Source of the DNA: Blastomyces gilchristii SLH14081
Taxonomy: Eukaryota; Ascomycota; Eurotiomycetes; Onygenales; Ajellomycetaceae
DNA: 64,000 nt
Direction: 5' to 3'
NCBI RefSeq assembly: GCF_000003855.2
Contig: NW_003101678.1
Span: 805,493 to 869,492, forward strand
Part shown: positions 24,301 to 36,150 of the stretch, one piece after another
Layout of the letters: every line of letters starts with the position of its first letter
Numbering within the stretch: the stretch's first letter is position 1
Made by a program: the position numbers and the translations under genes
Notes under the pieces: generated by a model
Database searches by the model: none
What the model saw: the letters and a program-made list of their open reading frames with translations, nothing else
Told to the model about the DNA's origin: nothing

Positions 24301-26714
24301 GTAAGAGAGTTATAAAACTAGTAGAATCAGTGAGCTCAGAGATACTCACTGATATTCTATGAAAAGTCTTCAAAGTGAAAGAGATGTCTGTATTAGATGA
24401 TCTGCTGAATTTTATAAATATAAAGAAAAAGCAGGCTTCTGACTAAGATATAAGTAAGAATGAAGAAGTAAACACTTCTCTCAATATCTTAAGATCTGAA
24501 ATGTTATTGTATAGAAGTCACTTAAATAAGAATTAAGAGATAACTGTGAAAGTATTAGCAGATAAGAAGCTTCTATATAATATATTAATAATTATATAAT
24601 CTGAAGACTGAAAGAGATCTACTGAGTGAATAATTCTCAATATATAAGATTGTCTGATAACTGATATTTAGTATCACCTGCAAGAGTAAGAGTTCTCTTG
24701 CACTTCAGAGAATAATCTTACTATATTTAAGCATGAGAGCTGCAGAATATAGAATATAATCTTATTCTCAGACTTAATTAATTTTAAAGATTCAATCTGC
24801 AGATTCAATGATGTACATACTATACTATATACAGTTAACTGATAGAAAGAAAACAGTTCATATAATTCTATCAACTGATATAAGAAGAACATTTCACATC
24901 TCTGATATAGAAGAGTTAAATCTGCTTATATATTAATAAGTAAAGAGAATGATTTATAAGACCTCATTTGAAAGTATTCTGTATGTCATACAGAACTCAG
25001 AAGTGAAGAAAACTAAGATAAAGAATATATAGAAGAATAAGTGTATGAAGAAACTTCTAAAGAAGTATGAAAAGATCTTCTGAACAGATCTTTTATCAGA
25101 ATTGCTGCTAAAATAAGAATTTATACATGAGATTGATATAGAAGATATGAAATCAGTCAATCAAAATGCTTACTCTCTGTTGAAAATGCACCTTGAAGAA
25201 CAGAAGTGTCAAATCACAGATCTTCTAGAACATGGTCTTATATAACTTTTATTAAGCATGTAGAATTTCTCAGTTCTATTTATAAAAAAGATAAGAGAAG
25301 AGTGATAAATATGTATCAACTATTAAGCACTTAATAAGCTTATAATCAAGAATGAATATTCACTGTCATAGATTCAATAACAGTTAAATACAGTTAAAAA
25401 CACTTAATATCTATCAAAGATTAATCTTCTCTCAGAATACTGACAGATTTGTATAGATGAACTATTAGTACTGTAAACTACATTTAATATATAATGAGAG
25501 AAGTTTGAATTTCTGATAAAATTATTCAGTCTGACAAATGCATCTGTTATCTTTTAAATAATGATGAATACAATTCTTTATAAATAGAATACAGTCTCAT
25601 ATATTGTATATCTGAATGATATCTTAGTCTTTTCAAACTCATACAATGAACATCTGAAGTATCTTGATAAAGTGCTTACAACTCTGACAGAGTATATGCT
25701 CTATATCAAATCAATCAAGTGTGTATTTGAAATGAAAGAGTTGAAGTTTGTAGAATATATAGTAAGTGATAACTATATACATCTCATTCTGAAGAAATTA
25801 AATGTTATAGTGAATTGACTGCAGCTGAGAAATATATATTATGTATAACAGTTTCTTAAGTTGATCTTGTATTACTGCAGATTCATCAAGAATTTTATAT
25901 GAATAGCTGCATCACTCTCAGATCTCTTAAGAGAAATGAATGTAAATCTGTAAAAGAAGAAGTTTTATTCAATCATCTGAAATACTGTGTACAAAGAGAT
26001 CTTTCTCATACTAAGAGAATATGTAATAACATTCTTAGTACTTATTCAATCAGATTGTGATAAACCTTTCTACATTGAGATAAATACATCTCAATGAGCT
26101 ATCAGAGATGCTCTTCTGCAGATGAGTAAGAATAGCAAGCTGCATCTGATAATATATGATAATAGAAAACTATCAGGCGCTGAGCTCAATTACTCAGTGT
26201 ATAACAAGAAATTGCTAGTAATTAAGTACACACTGACATTGTGAGATAGATATATTAACAACAGACATCTGACAACAGTGATTATGAATCACAAAAGCCT
26301 TGTCTATCTACAATTGACAATGAAATCTTTCAAACATTTAGTATATTGAATCTCAGAGTTCTAAGTATACAATCTTCATATCAAATACTGAAAGAGATTG
26401 AATACTGTGATGTCTGATATAATCAGTCACAGACCTGATTTTATGAGTGAGAATTCTGTAAACCAGGTATAAGAAAAGTTCATATTGAATATACTGAGAA
26501 AATGCAAGGAATCAGAATGAGTGAATGTAATAATCTCACACTTGAAGAATGATAAAGTATCAGATAATAAGTATTTTACAAAGATAGTAGAAGAGATGCT
26601 TCTGAACTTCAAGCTGAGAAAATTGAAAAATGATATTATGCTTTACAGTGATCTAGAATACATAGAAGCTCTCTATCTGAAATATTTATTTAGACATGAC
26701 TTAATGACTCACAT
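24300..26714 (+). pseudogene. Gy3 protease, reverse transcriptase and RNase H (decayed)
   Basis: RT: around 25255-25390 the frame reads LFIKK, then NKLIIKNEYSLS, matching the gypsy RALNKLTIKNRYPLP block. The catalytic box is YLNDILVFS (25609-25635), with the first Asp of YLDD changed to Asn. RNase H: around 26170-26320 it reads KLSGAELNYSVYNKKLLVI and HKSLVYLQ, close to the gypsy consensus. The frame then enters the integrase and is cut by Gy1-B at 26714 inside the zinc-binding N-terminus. A protease active site was not identified. Stops are at positions expected for Trp and Gln. Confidence 0.75.
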
Positions 26715-26971
26715 TGTAAGAAATCCCGCTCCTCGCGGATCCTTTACCTCTATTCCTATCTCTCGCGTAACCAATAGGGCTAGCGGCCCTTGGCTACACA
26801 CAACTATATAGACTGGAATTCGCGAATACTATTCACAACTCAGCTTGAATACTATGATACATTTGATCCCTACATTTATCTTTCTACCATGAACACTTCT
26901 AGTAGTTAACAGTACATATCACATCAAGCTGCAAACACCTGAATAATCACCTGCGAGCACTTATTCTTACA
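26715..26971 (+). repeat. 5' LTR of Gy1-B
   Basis: 257 bp, TGTAAGAAATCCCG to TTATTCTTACA. It keeps CpG (CTCGCGGATCC, CTCGCGTAACC, GCTAGCGGCCC, TTCGCGAA). By eye it differs from the 3' LTR at about 14 positions, all C/T or G/A transitions. Confidence 0.95.
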
Positions 26972-26989
26972 TTTCAAGCTCAGTCAGTC

Positions 26990-28250
26990 AGCAATCACCT
27001 GTTATGACTGAAAGAACTAGAAACTTGCATGCTTCAACCCCTGTGAACCCTACTGCAGGCACTCAGGAGCAGCCACCTGAACCATGAATAACCCCTGTGG
27101 AAGAAGTCTCAGAGGACTTATCAATCACTCACAGAACATCATTCTCTGCATCTGTGACAGAGGAACCCTCTGAACTCATGAATGAATCAATCTCAGTGAA
27201 GAACATTCTTGAGCATCTTTCACAGAATCAAGCTATTTTTCTACAAGAAATGCTTACTGTCTGCAAACACTCTTAAACTGAGTCTCTAGACATGATCTTC
27301 AGAGACACCTGTGAACTGAAAAGAAACTTCCTCAAGTCACAATCACTTAAGATCATCTATCAAATCACAATCTATAAAAGCTTTTGTAAGTTTGTATTTA
27401 AAATTGACTCACAAGCCCGGCTGTGTGATATGAAAGATGAAGAAGCTGTCATCTACATGATGACAGACCTCTATTACACTGAAGTCAAGAACTGACTGAA
27501 TCATCTAGAGAATGATCATGAGAGATTCTAATGATCTGTTCTCAAGATCTATCTAGAGAATAAGTTGAGAGACTCTGCAAGCTGAACAGAGAACATCTGA
27601 ACTGTGATCATTAATATTAGAAAAAGAGGTGAGAAATCTGATGAAGACTACTCACAGTGCTTCATGAAATTGTGATATAAATTAGAGTCTGTGAAAACAG
27701 GGCTCTGAAACAAGACCTGAATAATGATGTTTGTAAAGAGACTGAATAAAGACATGCAGAACAAGCTCATTGAGCAAGGCTTTAAGTTCTTAACTCTGAA
27801 GAAACTGATGACTCTCATTCATTGCTTATGAATCACTGTGAGAGTCACAGACCTGTGAAGAGTGAATCATTGATCAGTCTCATAAGAGTCAGAATAACAG
27901 AGAACAGATTTGTCAGAAAAAGATGATAAGACATAGAGAGATTTGTGTCTGACTGCTGAGCAGAGAGAAAGAGCTTTATAAGCTTCTATGAACAGAGTGT
28001 ATAACAGAGAGATCAAGAAAAAGAGACTCTGCTTCATCTGTTTTAAATCAGAACATCTCTGTGCAAACTGTCTGAATAAATTAAAATAGGAATTTGAGAA
28101 GTTGCAGACAGAGTCAGCAACAGTCTTCTTAAGAATCTTAAAGCTGACATCTGAATCTGTTACTCTCTCAATGAAAATGCTTACTTATGAAGAGAGACTG
28201 TGCTGTGATACTGCTATCTCACAAGCATGAAAAGCATTGATGAACTCAGG
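26990..28250 (+). pseudogene. Gy1-B gag with CCHC knuckle
   Basis: The frame resembles a gypsy capsid region: long helices with NIRKRGEKSDEDYSQCF and KRLNKDMQNKLIEQGF (about 27610-27790), then a zinc knuckle at 28030-28071 with Cys 28030, Cys 28039, His 28054 and Cys 28069 (CX2CX4HX4C); the usual Gly before the His is Glu (GG-to-GA change). Almost all interruptions are TGA where Trp or Arg is expected. Gag would form the virus-like particle and bind genomic RNA in the cytoplasm. Confidence 0.75.
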
Positions 28251-31200
28251 ATCCCAGGTCACTGTGATGTCTCTAAAGCTCACAGAGCAAATGAGCTGAA
28301 AGATGAAGACTGAGAACCTGCTCTTATAACAAGCAGAGTGTGAGAACTCAGATCTGAGAACTGAGAAACTTATAAGAGTTATCTTTGAATTGCAAGATCT
28401 CTCTGAAACCTGAAGAAGATTTGCAGAAACTGTGATTATCACAGACATCATAGATGACATGTATTTGAGACTTGCATGACTTTAAAGACACAATCTGCAC
28501 ATAGCTGTCTGTGAGTCAGGTTTATACTTTCAATCAGTGTTGACAGACTTACTCATGAAGATAGAAGCAGTTGATGCTGTAGAGTTAATTAGAGAAGACA
28601 AGCTCATCTATATGATGACTTTGTGAGTGTCTGAGAATCTCACAGTTATGAAAACTGAGCTTCAGATATCAGAGAAATACTGAGATCTTACAGAGATATT
28701 CAGCTCAGCTAAGACAGCTGAGCTTCTTTCTCACTGTGAGAAGAATCTGATAATAGATTTGATAGAAGAGTAGAAACCCTTCTGAGAATCAATCTATAAG
28801 CTCTTTCATTATGAGACAGAGGTCTTACAGATCTATGTAGAGAAGAATCTGAAGAATGACTTCATTCAATCTTCACAGACCTCTGTGGGAGCCTCTGTGA
28901 TATTTGTGAAGAAGAAGAATGAAGATCTCAGATTGTATGTAGACTACTGTGACCTGAACTTCAAGATAATAAAGAGCTGCTACTCTCTGTCTCTGATTGA
29001 GAATGTGATCAACTGTCTCACAGAAGCTGTCATATTCATACAACTGAATGTGATCAATGCATATACATGGCTGTAAATACAGTCTGAGAATGAATGAAAG
29101 ACTGTCTTTAGAACTGTACTGAAATTGTTTAAATATCTAGTGATGCCTTTTAATCTGACTAATGTCTCTGTGGTATTTCAGTCTTTCATCAATAAAACAC
29201 TTCATGTATATCTGAATGTCTTCATGATAATATATCTGAATGATGTGATGATGTACTTTATGAAGAAGAAAGAACACACTGAGTATGTGTGAAGTGTGTT
29301 GAAGGTCTTAAATAAGGCAGGACTGTATATTAAGCTTACAAAGTGCAACTTCAGTGCTTATCAGATTAATTTCCTAGAATATGTAATCACTGTGAATGAT
29401 ATTCAGATGAAATCTTCACAGATTGAGACTATTCTATTATGATCAGAGTTAACTAGTATTTATGAGATTCAGATCTTTCTGAGCTTTGTGAATTTCTATA
29501 GATGATTTATCTTTGTATTCACAAGAATCTTCTTGACTCTTACAGACATGCTGAAGAGTGAAAATAAGAAGAAGTCATTCTATGAATAGAGAATGAAAAG
29601 ATTATTAAGAAGAAAGAACTGTGAGAACTTTCTTATCTCAGAAGCTCACAGAGTCTTTGTAAGGTTGAAACAGATATTCATGAATACAGTGATGCTATTC
29701 TACTTTGATTTCTTGCTCTTAATCAGATTGAAGACAGATGTCTTCTTCTTTATAATTTCAGAAATAGTCTTGCAACTACAGTTAAATGAGAACTGAGTTC
29801 TAGTGATCTTTTTCTCATAGAAGATGCAACCTGTGAAGATTAACTATAGCATTCATGATCAGAAGCTTCTTATGATAGTGAAATCCTTCTATCACTGACA
29901 TCACTACTTTGAGAGTCTCATGACAGTGATTACTGTTAGAACTGATCATAACAGCTTACAACAGTTTGCTTCAATCAAGAAACTCTCACAGCAGCAGGTT
30001 CACTGAGCTCAGAGACTGAGTGAGTTCTGATTCAAGATAGAACATATCAAGGGAACTAAGAACTCAGCAGACAGACTCTCTCACAGATCAGACTATGTTA
30101 AGAAGATCAGAGTGACAGACACAGAGAAGCTAGAGAAGGCAGAAAAGCTTCATAAGATGCTCAGACTGAGTGTTATGAAGAGATTGACTGAAGAGTCTCT
30201 CAATCTCTTGTGAGAGAAGAGAGAGAAGAAAGAGAAGAAGCCTGTATAACTACTCTCTGTGATACTGAGAGTCAACACTCTGAGAATCTCTGTGAGAATT
30301 CTTGAAGAGAGTATCTATAATCTGAAGAGTTTGCAGGCTTTGAGAAGCACTGTGAAAGACCTGATGTAAGAAAAAACAGAGTATAAGTCTTCATAAGATC
30401 TTCTATTCAGATTATCTGAACTGCAACTGAAGAATGAATATACTCAGTATATTCAGAAACTGCTCACAGCAGGGATCAATCCTACAGAAATAAAGAATTG
30501 AAGAGACTTAAATAATCTCTTACAAAGAGAGAACTGAATTTATATGCCTGTGAATAAGTTTCTATACATAGAACTTATTAAAAGGTATCATGACTCTTCT
30601 CTAGCAGATCATTTTATAGACACTAGAACTCATGAGTTGCTTACAAGAAAATACTTCTGACTGAAGATATGAGAACTTGTAAAGAAGATAGTGAATTCTT
30701 ATGCTATTTGTCAGAATTCATGAATAGTGTGATTCAGATTATATAAAGAACTCACTTCTCTATCCATCTCACAGAAATCTTAGAAACAGCTAGAAATGAA
30801 TACTCTTGTGAGTCTCTCTGAAAGCAAGGATATATATGATGTCTGCTTTGACAGTGTGCTGATGATAGTGAATTACTTTATCAAGATGACACACTTTATA
30901 CTCACCTGCAAGGACTTGAAGTCAAAGAATTTGACTTATATTCTTGTCTGTGATGTGATTCAGTTGTATGAGTTGTCTGTGAACATTATCTCAGACAGAG
31001 AATCAATCTTTGCAGAAGAGTTCTGATCTGATCTGATGACTATACTGAAGATTTCATGAGATCTAAACACAGCTTTTCATCAACAGACAGATGATCAGAC
31101 AGAATGCCTGATAAGTATATTGAAACAGTATCTGCAGTGCTTTGTCAATTATAATCAGAATGACTGAGTGTATTAATTGTCACTCACAGAGTTTATATAC

Positions 31201-31866
31201 AACAACTCAAAGCATGTCAGCACAGATAAAACTCTCTTTGAGATGCTCACTGAAACTCATCTGTGAATGATCTTGATGAATCTGCAAGAGTACACTATAG
31301 AGTGTGATAATATCTGTGAACAGGCTAAGAGAATTCAGAAGATCTGGGAGAAAGCTCATGAATTCTTGAGAAAGGCTCAAGAGTATTAGAAGAGATACTA
31401 TGACTTTAAGCATATTACAAAGAGTTTCAAGAAAGATGATAGAGTCTGACTGAGTCTAGAAAACATCACTACATGAAGATCTAGTAAGAAGCTGAATCTC
31501 TTATGAACAGAGTCTTACAAGATTATGAAGAAAGTTAGCTTACAGTTCTATAGATTGAAACTGTTATCTGAGTTGTAGATACACAATGTTTTTCATATCT
31601 CTTTGCTTCACAAATATAAGAAATTCTTAGAAGAGAACTCTGTGACTCATCACTCTGTTCACAAAGTACTAGAGAGTGAAAGAGAATATCAGGTCAAAGA
31701 GATTATTGACTCAGAGAAGTGAGATCATGAGCTCTGATTCAAGATTCAGTGACAAGAGTATTCTGACAAGATGAATGAGTTCACTTGAGAATCATCTGAG
31801 CAGATAAGACATCTGCAGAAGCTGAGACATGACTTTCATGTCATGAATTCTGATAAGTCAGAATGA
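28200..31866 (+). pseudogene. Gy1-B pol: protease, RT, RNase H, integrase, chromodomain
   Basis: Protease: NSGSQVTVMS at 28243 onward, for DSGA, catalytic Asp changed to Asn. RT: VDYCDLN near 28940 and YLNDVMMYF at 29233 (YLDD with the first Asp as Asn). RNase H: TDHNSL at 29941-29958. Integrase: zinc-binding region about 30589-30720; first catalytic Asp changed to Asn near 30865 (SVLMIVNYF); ISDRES at about 30990; Glu retained in QTECLISILKQYL near 31110. GPF-type tail and FHISLLHKYKK near 31592-31620. Chromodomain at 31685-31840 (YQVKEIIDSEK, FKIQ-stop-QEYSD), with its aromatic-cage Trp codons now TGA. Catalytic losses in three enzymes show it is dead, yet the frame has few or no indels. 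Confidence 0.88.
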
Positions 31867-32530
31867 TGCAGTCTTCACTAAGAATCTGATTATAACAAAG
31901 ACATTAACACTGTCATTTATAAACCCTAGTCTATAAGATGATGAGTTTCTACTGAGATGAACAGTCTGCAGTGTATGCAAGAGAAGAAGAAAATATATTC
32001 TCATTAAAACTAAAAAACAAGAAAACAAACAGGGCTGTGAATACAATTTAGAGACTAATAAAGAAAAAACAAAGAAAACTCACACTCACATTATTAATAT
32101 CTGTAACACTCAATTCTCTTACAACTACTAATTTTTCTCTTCAAAGAAGCAGAAAGCATTATATCTGTGATACAGACAATTGTTGCATTTGACACAAAGA
32201 CTGTCAGAAATGCACAGACTTCAGAGAAGCTGAACACCAGGACACACACAGTTGCAGCAGAGTCTTGAAGACTGATCATCTGCACATGTAACCAGATATT
32301 TCTCATGAAGCTGTGTTCACTCTCTCAGTTATGCTGGAGTATTCAGCCTAAAAATAATGAGAATGCAGAGAGAGAGCTCATCTGCTCAGATTAACTTCTA
32401 TTATGAATTCATGACATTCACATTGTCTTGATTATCTGGATTTTGTGAGTATCTGAGAACTCATCTCTTATTAATAATGGAATTGCAGAAATGCGCTGCA
32501 GTGTGAGAATCATTGATAGAGAATCTAGAC
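31867..32530. other. Gy1-B non-pol 3' region, proximal part
   Basis: About 660 bp after the chromodomain. The pol frame may continue to about 32000 before TAA stops accumulate. Hydrophobic frames on the minus strand (31858-32046 and 32094-32306) have partial counterparts in Gy1-C (60882-61145), but I see no domain and treat them as antisense by-products. Confidence 0.4.
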
Positions 32531-32534
32531 ATAT

Positions 32535-33164
32535 TTGCATATGCCTGGTCAGAGATTGTGTGAGCAGAGAGAAGATGGTTATAGGCCTGTGAAGCTGCAG
32601 AAGACACTGACAACATCAGAAGCTTCACAAGAACTGTCAGCTAGAATCTGTAAGAAATTACTTATAAGAAGACTTACAGCAAAGGAAAGAACTGTGCTGC
32701 TTGAAGTCAGGGACTGGCCTGGGAAAGGGATGAGATGAACTGCTGGTCTGAAGATCAGGTGCAGTGACAGGGCTGAGAGGAATGAAGATACAGTTGTGAG
32801 CAGTGATGCCTCTGCTTCATCAGTCAGCAAAAAGTGATCAGAGAAGTCATGAGAATGTTCATGAGAAGCTCAGCAGCAGCCAGACATTGTTTACAAAGAT
32901 ATTGAAATTAAAAAAATTTTTATTCTTGAGAAGTTCTTGAATCAATATATGAACATTGTCAGGAACACTCTCTCTCTGTCATCTGAGTGAAAACACTTCA
33001 CAGATGAATGAGAATACTCACAGTTTGTGAGAATGAGAGCTGCTACAGAAAAAGAGAAAAGAAGATGAAATTTCACAGATAGATCTGGGATATTTATACT
33101 ACTCTAGAGAGGTTTTGCTTACACTATGAGTGATTTCACAGAAACAGTCAGATCACTCTAGTAA
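32535..33164 (+). pseudogene. Possible extra gene between pol and the 3' LTR of Gy1-B, unknown function
   Basis: A plus-strand frame of about 210 codons in which all interruptions are TGA or TAG (the products of mutated TGG) and none is TAA until the end at 33162-33164. It opens for 67 codons from 32535 (MHMPGQRLCEQREDG), then continues through Lys/Arg- and Glu-rich sequence including KIFILEKFLNQYMNIVRNT and RMRAATEKEKRR. Gy1-C (61500-62190) and Gy1-A (160-850) carry the same sequence in more decayed form. Position matches that of env-like or accessory genes in some gypsy elements, but there is no signal peptide or membrane segment that would support env. It may simply be 3' UTR. Confidence 0.35.
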
Positions 33165-33704
33165 ACAAGAGTGATTGTGAATTGCAGGCCTGAATCTTTC
33201 TATATGACTACAAAGAGTGATTGCAGACTGCAGACATCTTGATTCTACAATTCTACAGAGTTAATGAAAGAATGGAAAATTCCTCACAATTCTACAGTGT
33301 CAAAGAGCAATGATTTGTGAGAATGAATGAAAGATCAACTCACAAATGTTTCTCTTTGATAAGAGTGATCTCACAGAGAGTGATTCACCTGTGAGATGAA
33401 TCTGTGTGATGATTACACAAGAATCTTGTGAAAATGATTGAGAGTCAACTGAAACTCTTCTGTATGAAAGATGTGAGATGAATCTGTGTGATAGTCAGAG
33501 AAGAATCTGTAGATCACAAAGAATCTCATGAAATAAGGAACTGAGTGACAGACTCTTTTCTCTTCACAGTAACAAGGGATTTTTCCTCACTGAGATTTTT
33601 TATAGATATGAAGGATTTTTAGTGAGTATCACTGCAGTGCTGAGCTGACTATGAAGTCACTCAGTGAAAGACTTCACAGATAAAGCCTTAGAGAGAGGGG
33701 GGTA

Positions 33705-33961
33705 TGTAAGAAATCCCGCTTCTCGCGGATTCTTTACCTCTATTCCTATCTCTTGCATAATCAATAGGGCTAGCGGCCCTTGGCTACACACAACTATATA
33801 GACTGGAATTTGTGAATACTATTCACAACTCAGCTTGAATGCTATGATACATTTGACCTCTACATTTATCTTTCTACCATGAACACTTCTAGTAGTTAAC
33901 AGTACATATCACGCCAAGCTGCAAACACCCGAATAATCGCCTGCGAGCACTTATTCTTACA
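33705..33961 (+). repeat. 3' LTR of Gy1-B
   Basis: 257 bp, TGTAAGAAATCCCG to TTATTCTTACA, preceded by the G-rich polypurine tract and followed by TSD CACAT. It retains CpG blocks (CTCGCGG, GCTAGCGGCCC, CGCCTGCGAGC). Confidence 0.95.
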
Positions 33962-36150
33962 CACATGCACAAGGAATTCAGTCACTTAGAAAGCCCTGAA
34001 CTCATGAGTATACTTAAATCAAGAGTATACTGATCAAGTATAACTGAGAACATTCAGATGTATGCTTATAAGTGTCTGAATTTCCAAATTGTGAAAGAAT
34101 CTAAGAAAGGATTAGAATATGAGAAAGTGTAATATCAGATAAAATATATGATACAACTGTTCAAACAATGAGAGATGAATCTTATAGATATATTACTATA
34201 AACATCAAATGAAAATCATTGAATAATCAGTACTATTAACTACATCACTGACTGATCAGTTATAAAGGCAGTTTCAGAGATAACTGAGAAGATAGTAATA
34301 AAGTTCTTATATGATAAAATCTATATCAACTATGAAATGCTGCATGAGATTCTAACTGATAACAGTGTAAATCTCATAGAAGAAGCAGTGAGGCATTTTA
34401 TGAGTCAGTTACAGACAAGACATTGTAGAATAACATTATATCATTCATAAATAAATGAGAAGATAAAACACTGCAATAAAATCCTGAGTAACATGCTGAT
34501 AAAATATCTAGTAAGCAAATCTATGAGATTATGAGATGAATATCTCAGACAGGCACTATTAGTCATATAAATTCAGTAGTATGCAGTCTTTAAGTGTTCA
34601 TTATTCTATCTGTTGTATGAATTGCATCCGCGCATTCTGAAGAATACTTTGAAAAAGATGAGAGAGAAAACAGCAGTTGTAGATACAGCACTCACGGCCA
34701 CAGCAGTTGCAGATACAGAATCAAGATTAAAAGAGATTAGTCATGCATATGTAGATTAGACTGGCCGCCGGGACTATGAATTTCACATTTAGTCTCATTT
34801 GGTCTGGTTTCATACATTTCTTGATGTGAATCCTGCTGGGACTAGTCATTAAAAAAACATGCAAAGTGACTATATATCAGATCTTAAAATGAAATCATGA
34901 TTTGAAAAAAATAAGAAAGTGATCTCATTTGATCTTATTTAGTCTTACTCTTGACATAAAGTTACAATTTTTAGACATTTTAAGGTTTTTGTTAGACTAT
35001 TTTTAATTTTTTAAAAAGTAATGCTTTCTGATAACACTCAAATGAGATTTAAAGTCATTTAAAGTAATAAAAATAATTTAAATTGAGAAGTGAAAATCAT
35101 GGTCTCATTTGAAAAATGTGACAAGAGTAGACAGTAAGTCTCACTGAGACAGTATGAGACTACTATCTAATGTTAAAACCGTGTAATGAGATCAGTTGAA
35201 TTGATAATGAGACTATCAAAAAATCTGGTCCTGGTCTCAGACACGGTCACACGGTCAGTCTATGCATATGTAAAAGCTAATAAGTTACTTCTGAACTGAG
35301 CAATTCAATCAAAAAGAATACAAGACTCACTAGTTAAGAAATCAAGTCTCAAGATAAAAATGTAAGTTCTCATATATAATGAGAGTTCTGAGAAGTTTCA
35401 ACCTAGATGATTTAAGCTCTATAAAATACTCAAATCACATTCTCTGAGAATATATGCATTGAAGGAATTAGAGGAACAGATTTTATACAACTTAATAAAT
35501 GATTCATATCTTATAGAGACAAAGATGTAAGATCTAAGTGAATTATAATTATTCACAGCACTATCATCAGTATTGAAAAAGAGGAGACTTATGATTGAAA
35601 AGTCTTGCAAAGTAAGAGAAATCATAGACACTTACAAATCAGATAATCTCACTTATTTCAATCTTTTCATGATAATAAGACAAGAATGAAAAGAAATGAA
35701 GAAATCAGATAAACATCATACTTCAATAAGTGATGAGACTATAGTCAGTTATATAATAATGCACTGCAGACAGCAGATGCAACACAGTAAAGAGTGATCT
35801 TAAAGTAGCAGACTTGTATATAAGTCAGATTGTAGAAGAAAAAGAGATTCAGAGTTAAATTCAACTGTTTATATCAGTTCAATAACAGAGATAACAGAGA
35901 ATAAAGTATCTGAAATATCTGTGAATATATGAGATTAAGTCATCTTAACTTCTGAGAATGCTCAGAGATCAGATAAGATTAGTTTTATTAAGCTATTCAC
36001 TGTAGTGATCTGAGCAGGCAAAGAGAGACAGTATAATATATAAGACAGAATCACAAGATAAAAGCTGCTAAACCTAGTCACTGAATGTGATATTATATAG
36101 AGATTATATAAGAGTAGTAACTAGCAGACAAAGAAAAAGTGTAAGAAAAG
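33962..36150 (+). pseudogene. Gy3 integrase and C-terminal tail (decayed), interrupted by MITE-2
   Basis: The frame resumes exactly at the Gy1-B TSD. The zinc-binding part reads HKEFSHLESPELM (33967 onward) with YKCLNFQIVK further on (CPNCQ expected, second Cys changed). Catalytic core: Asp changed to Asn in TINYITD (near 34235), LTDNSVN kept at 34352-34372, and the catalytic Glu changed to Lys in INEKIKHCN (34454-34480). After MITE-2 (34757-35262) a GPF-type segment (KFQPR-stop-FKLYKIL, about 35395-35430) and a charged tail follow (to about 36150). No chromodomain was seen. Confidence 0.75.
34757..35262 (+). mobile_element. MITE-2: internally deleted hAT-A derivative in Gy3
   Basis: 506 bp, nearly identical to MITE-1 end to end (TAGACTGGCCGCCGGGA to CACGGTCAGTCTA). 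The 8-bp duplication TGCATATG flanks it (34744-34751 and 35263-35270), but on the left five extra bases TAGAT (34752-34756) sit between the duplication and the element end. Other MITEs and hAT copies here have none. Confidence 0.88.

Larger units (their letters stand above)
26715..33961 (+). mobile_element. Gy1-B: complete Ty3/gypsy chromovirus, the best preserved long copy
   Basis: 7247 bp, two 257-bp LTRs, perfect 5-bp TSD CACAT (26710-26714 and 33962-33966), inserted in the Gy3 integrase gene. One plus-strand frame carries gag, protease, RT, RNase H, integrase and a chromodomain (about 26990-31866), with stops nearly all TGA at Trp positions. Downstream lies a long non-pol region (31867-33690) with another possible frame, then a polypurine tract (33691-33702, GAGAGAGGGGGG) directly before the 3' LTR. 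The primer-binding site after 26971 (TTTCAAGCTC) is not one I recognise. Confidence 0.95.

Noticed and set aside
26990..31866. Almost every Trp appears as TGA, suggesting a genetic code in which UGA means Trp
   Set aside because: Other changes in the same frame (Asp to Asn at catalytic sites, Cys to Tyr in knuckles, TAA from CAA in sister copies) show general C-to-T/G-to-A decay. Some Trp positions are TAG or TAA. A recoded genome would not lose active-site residues.
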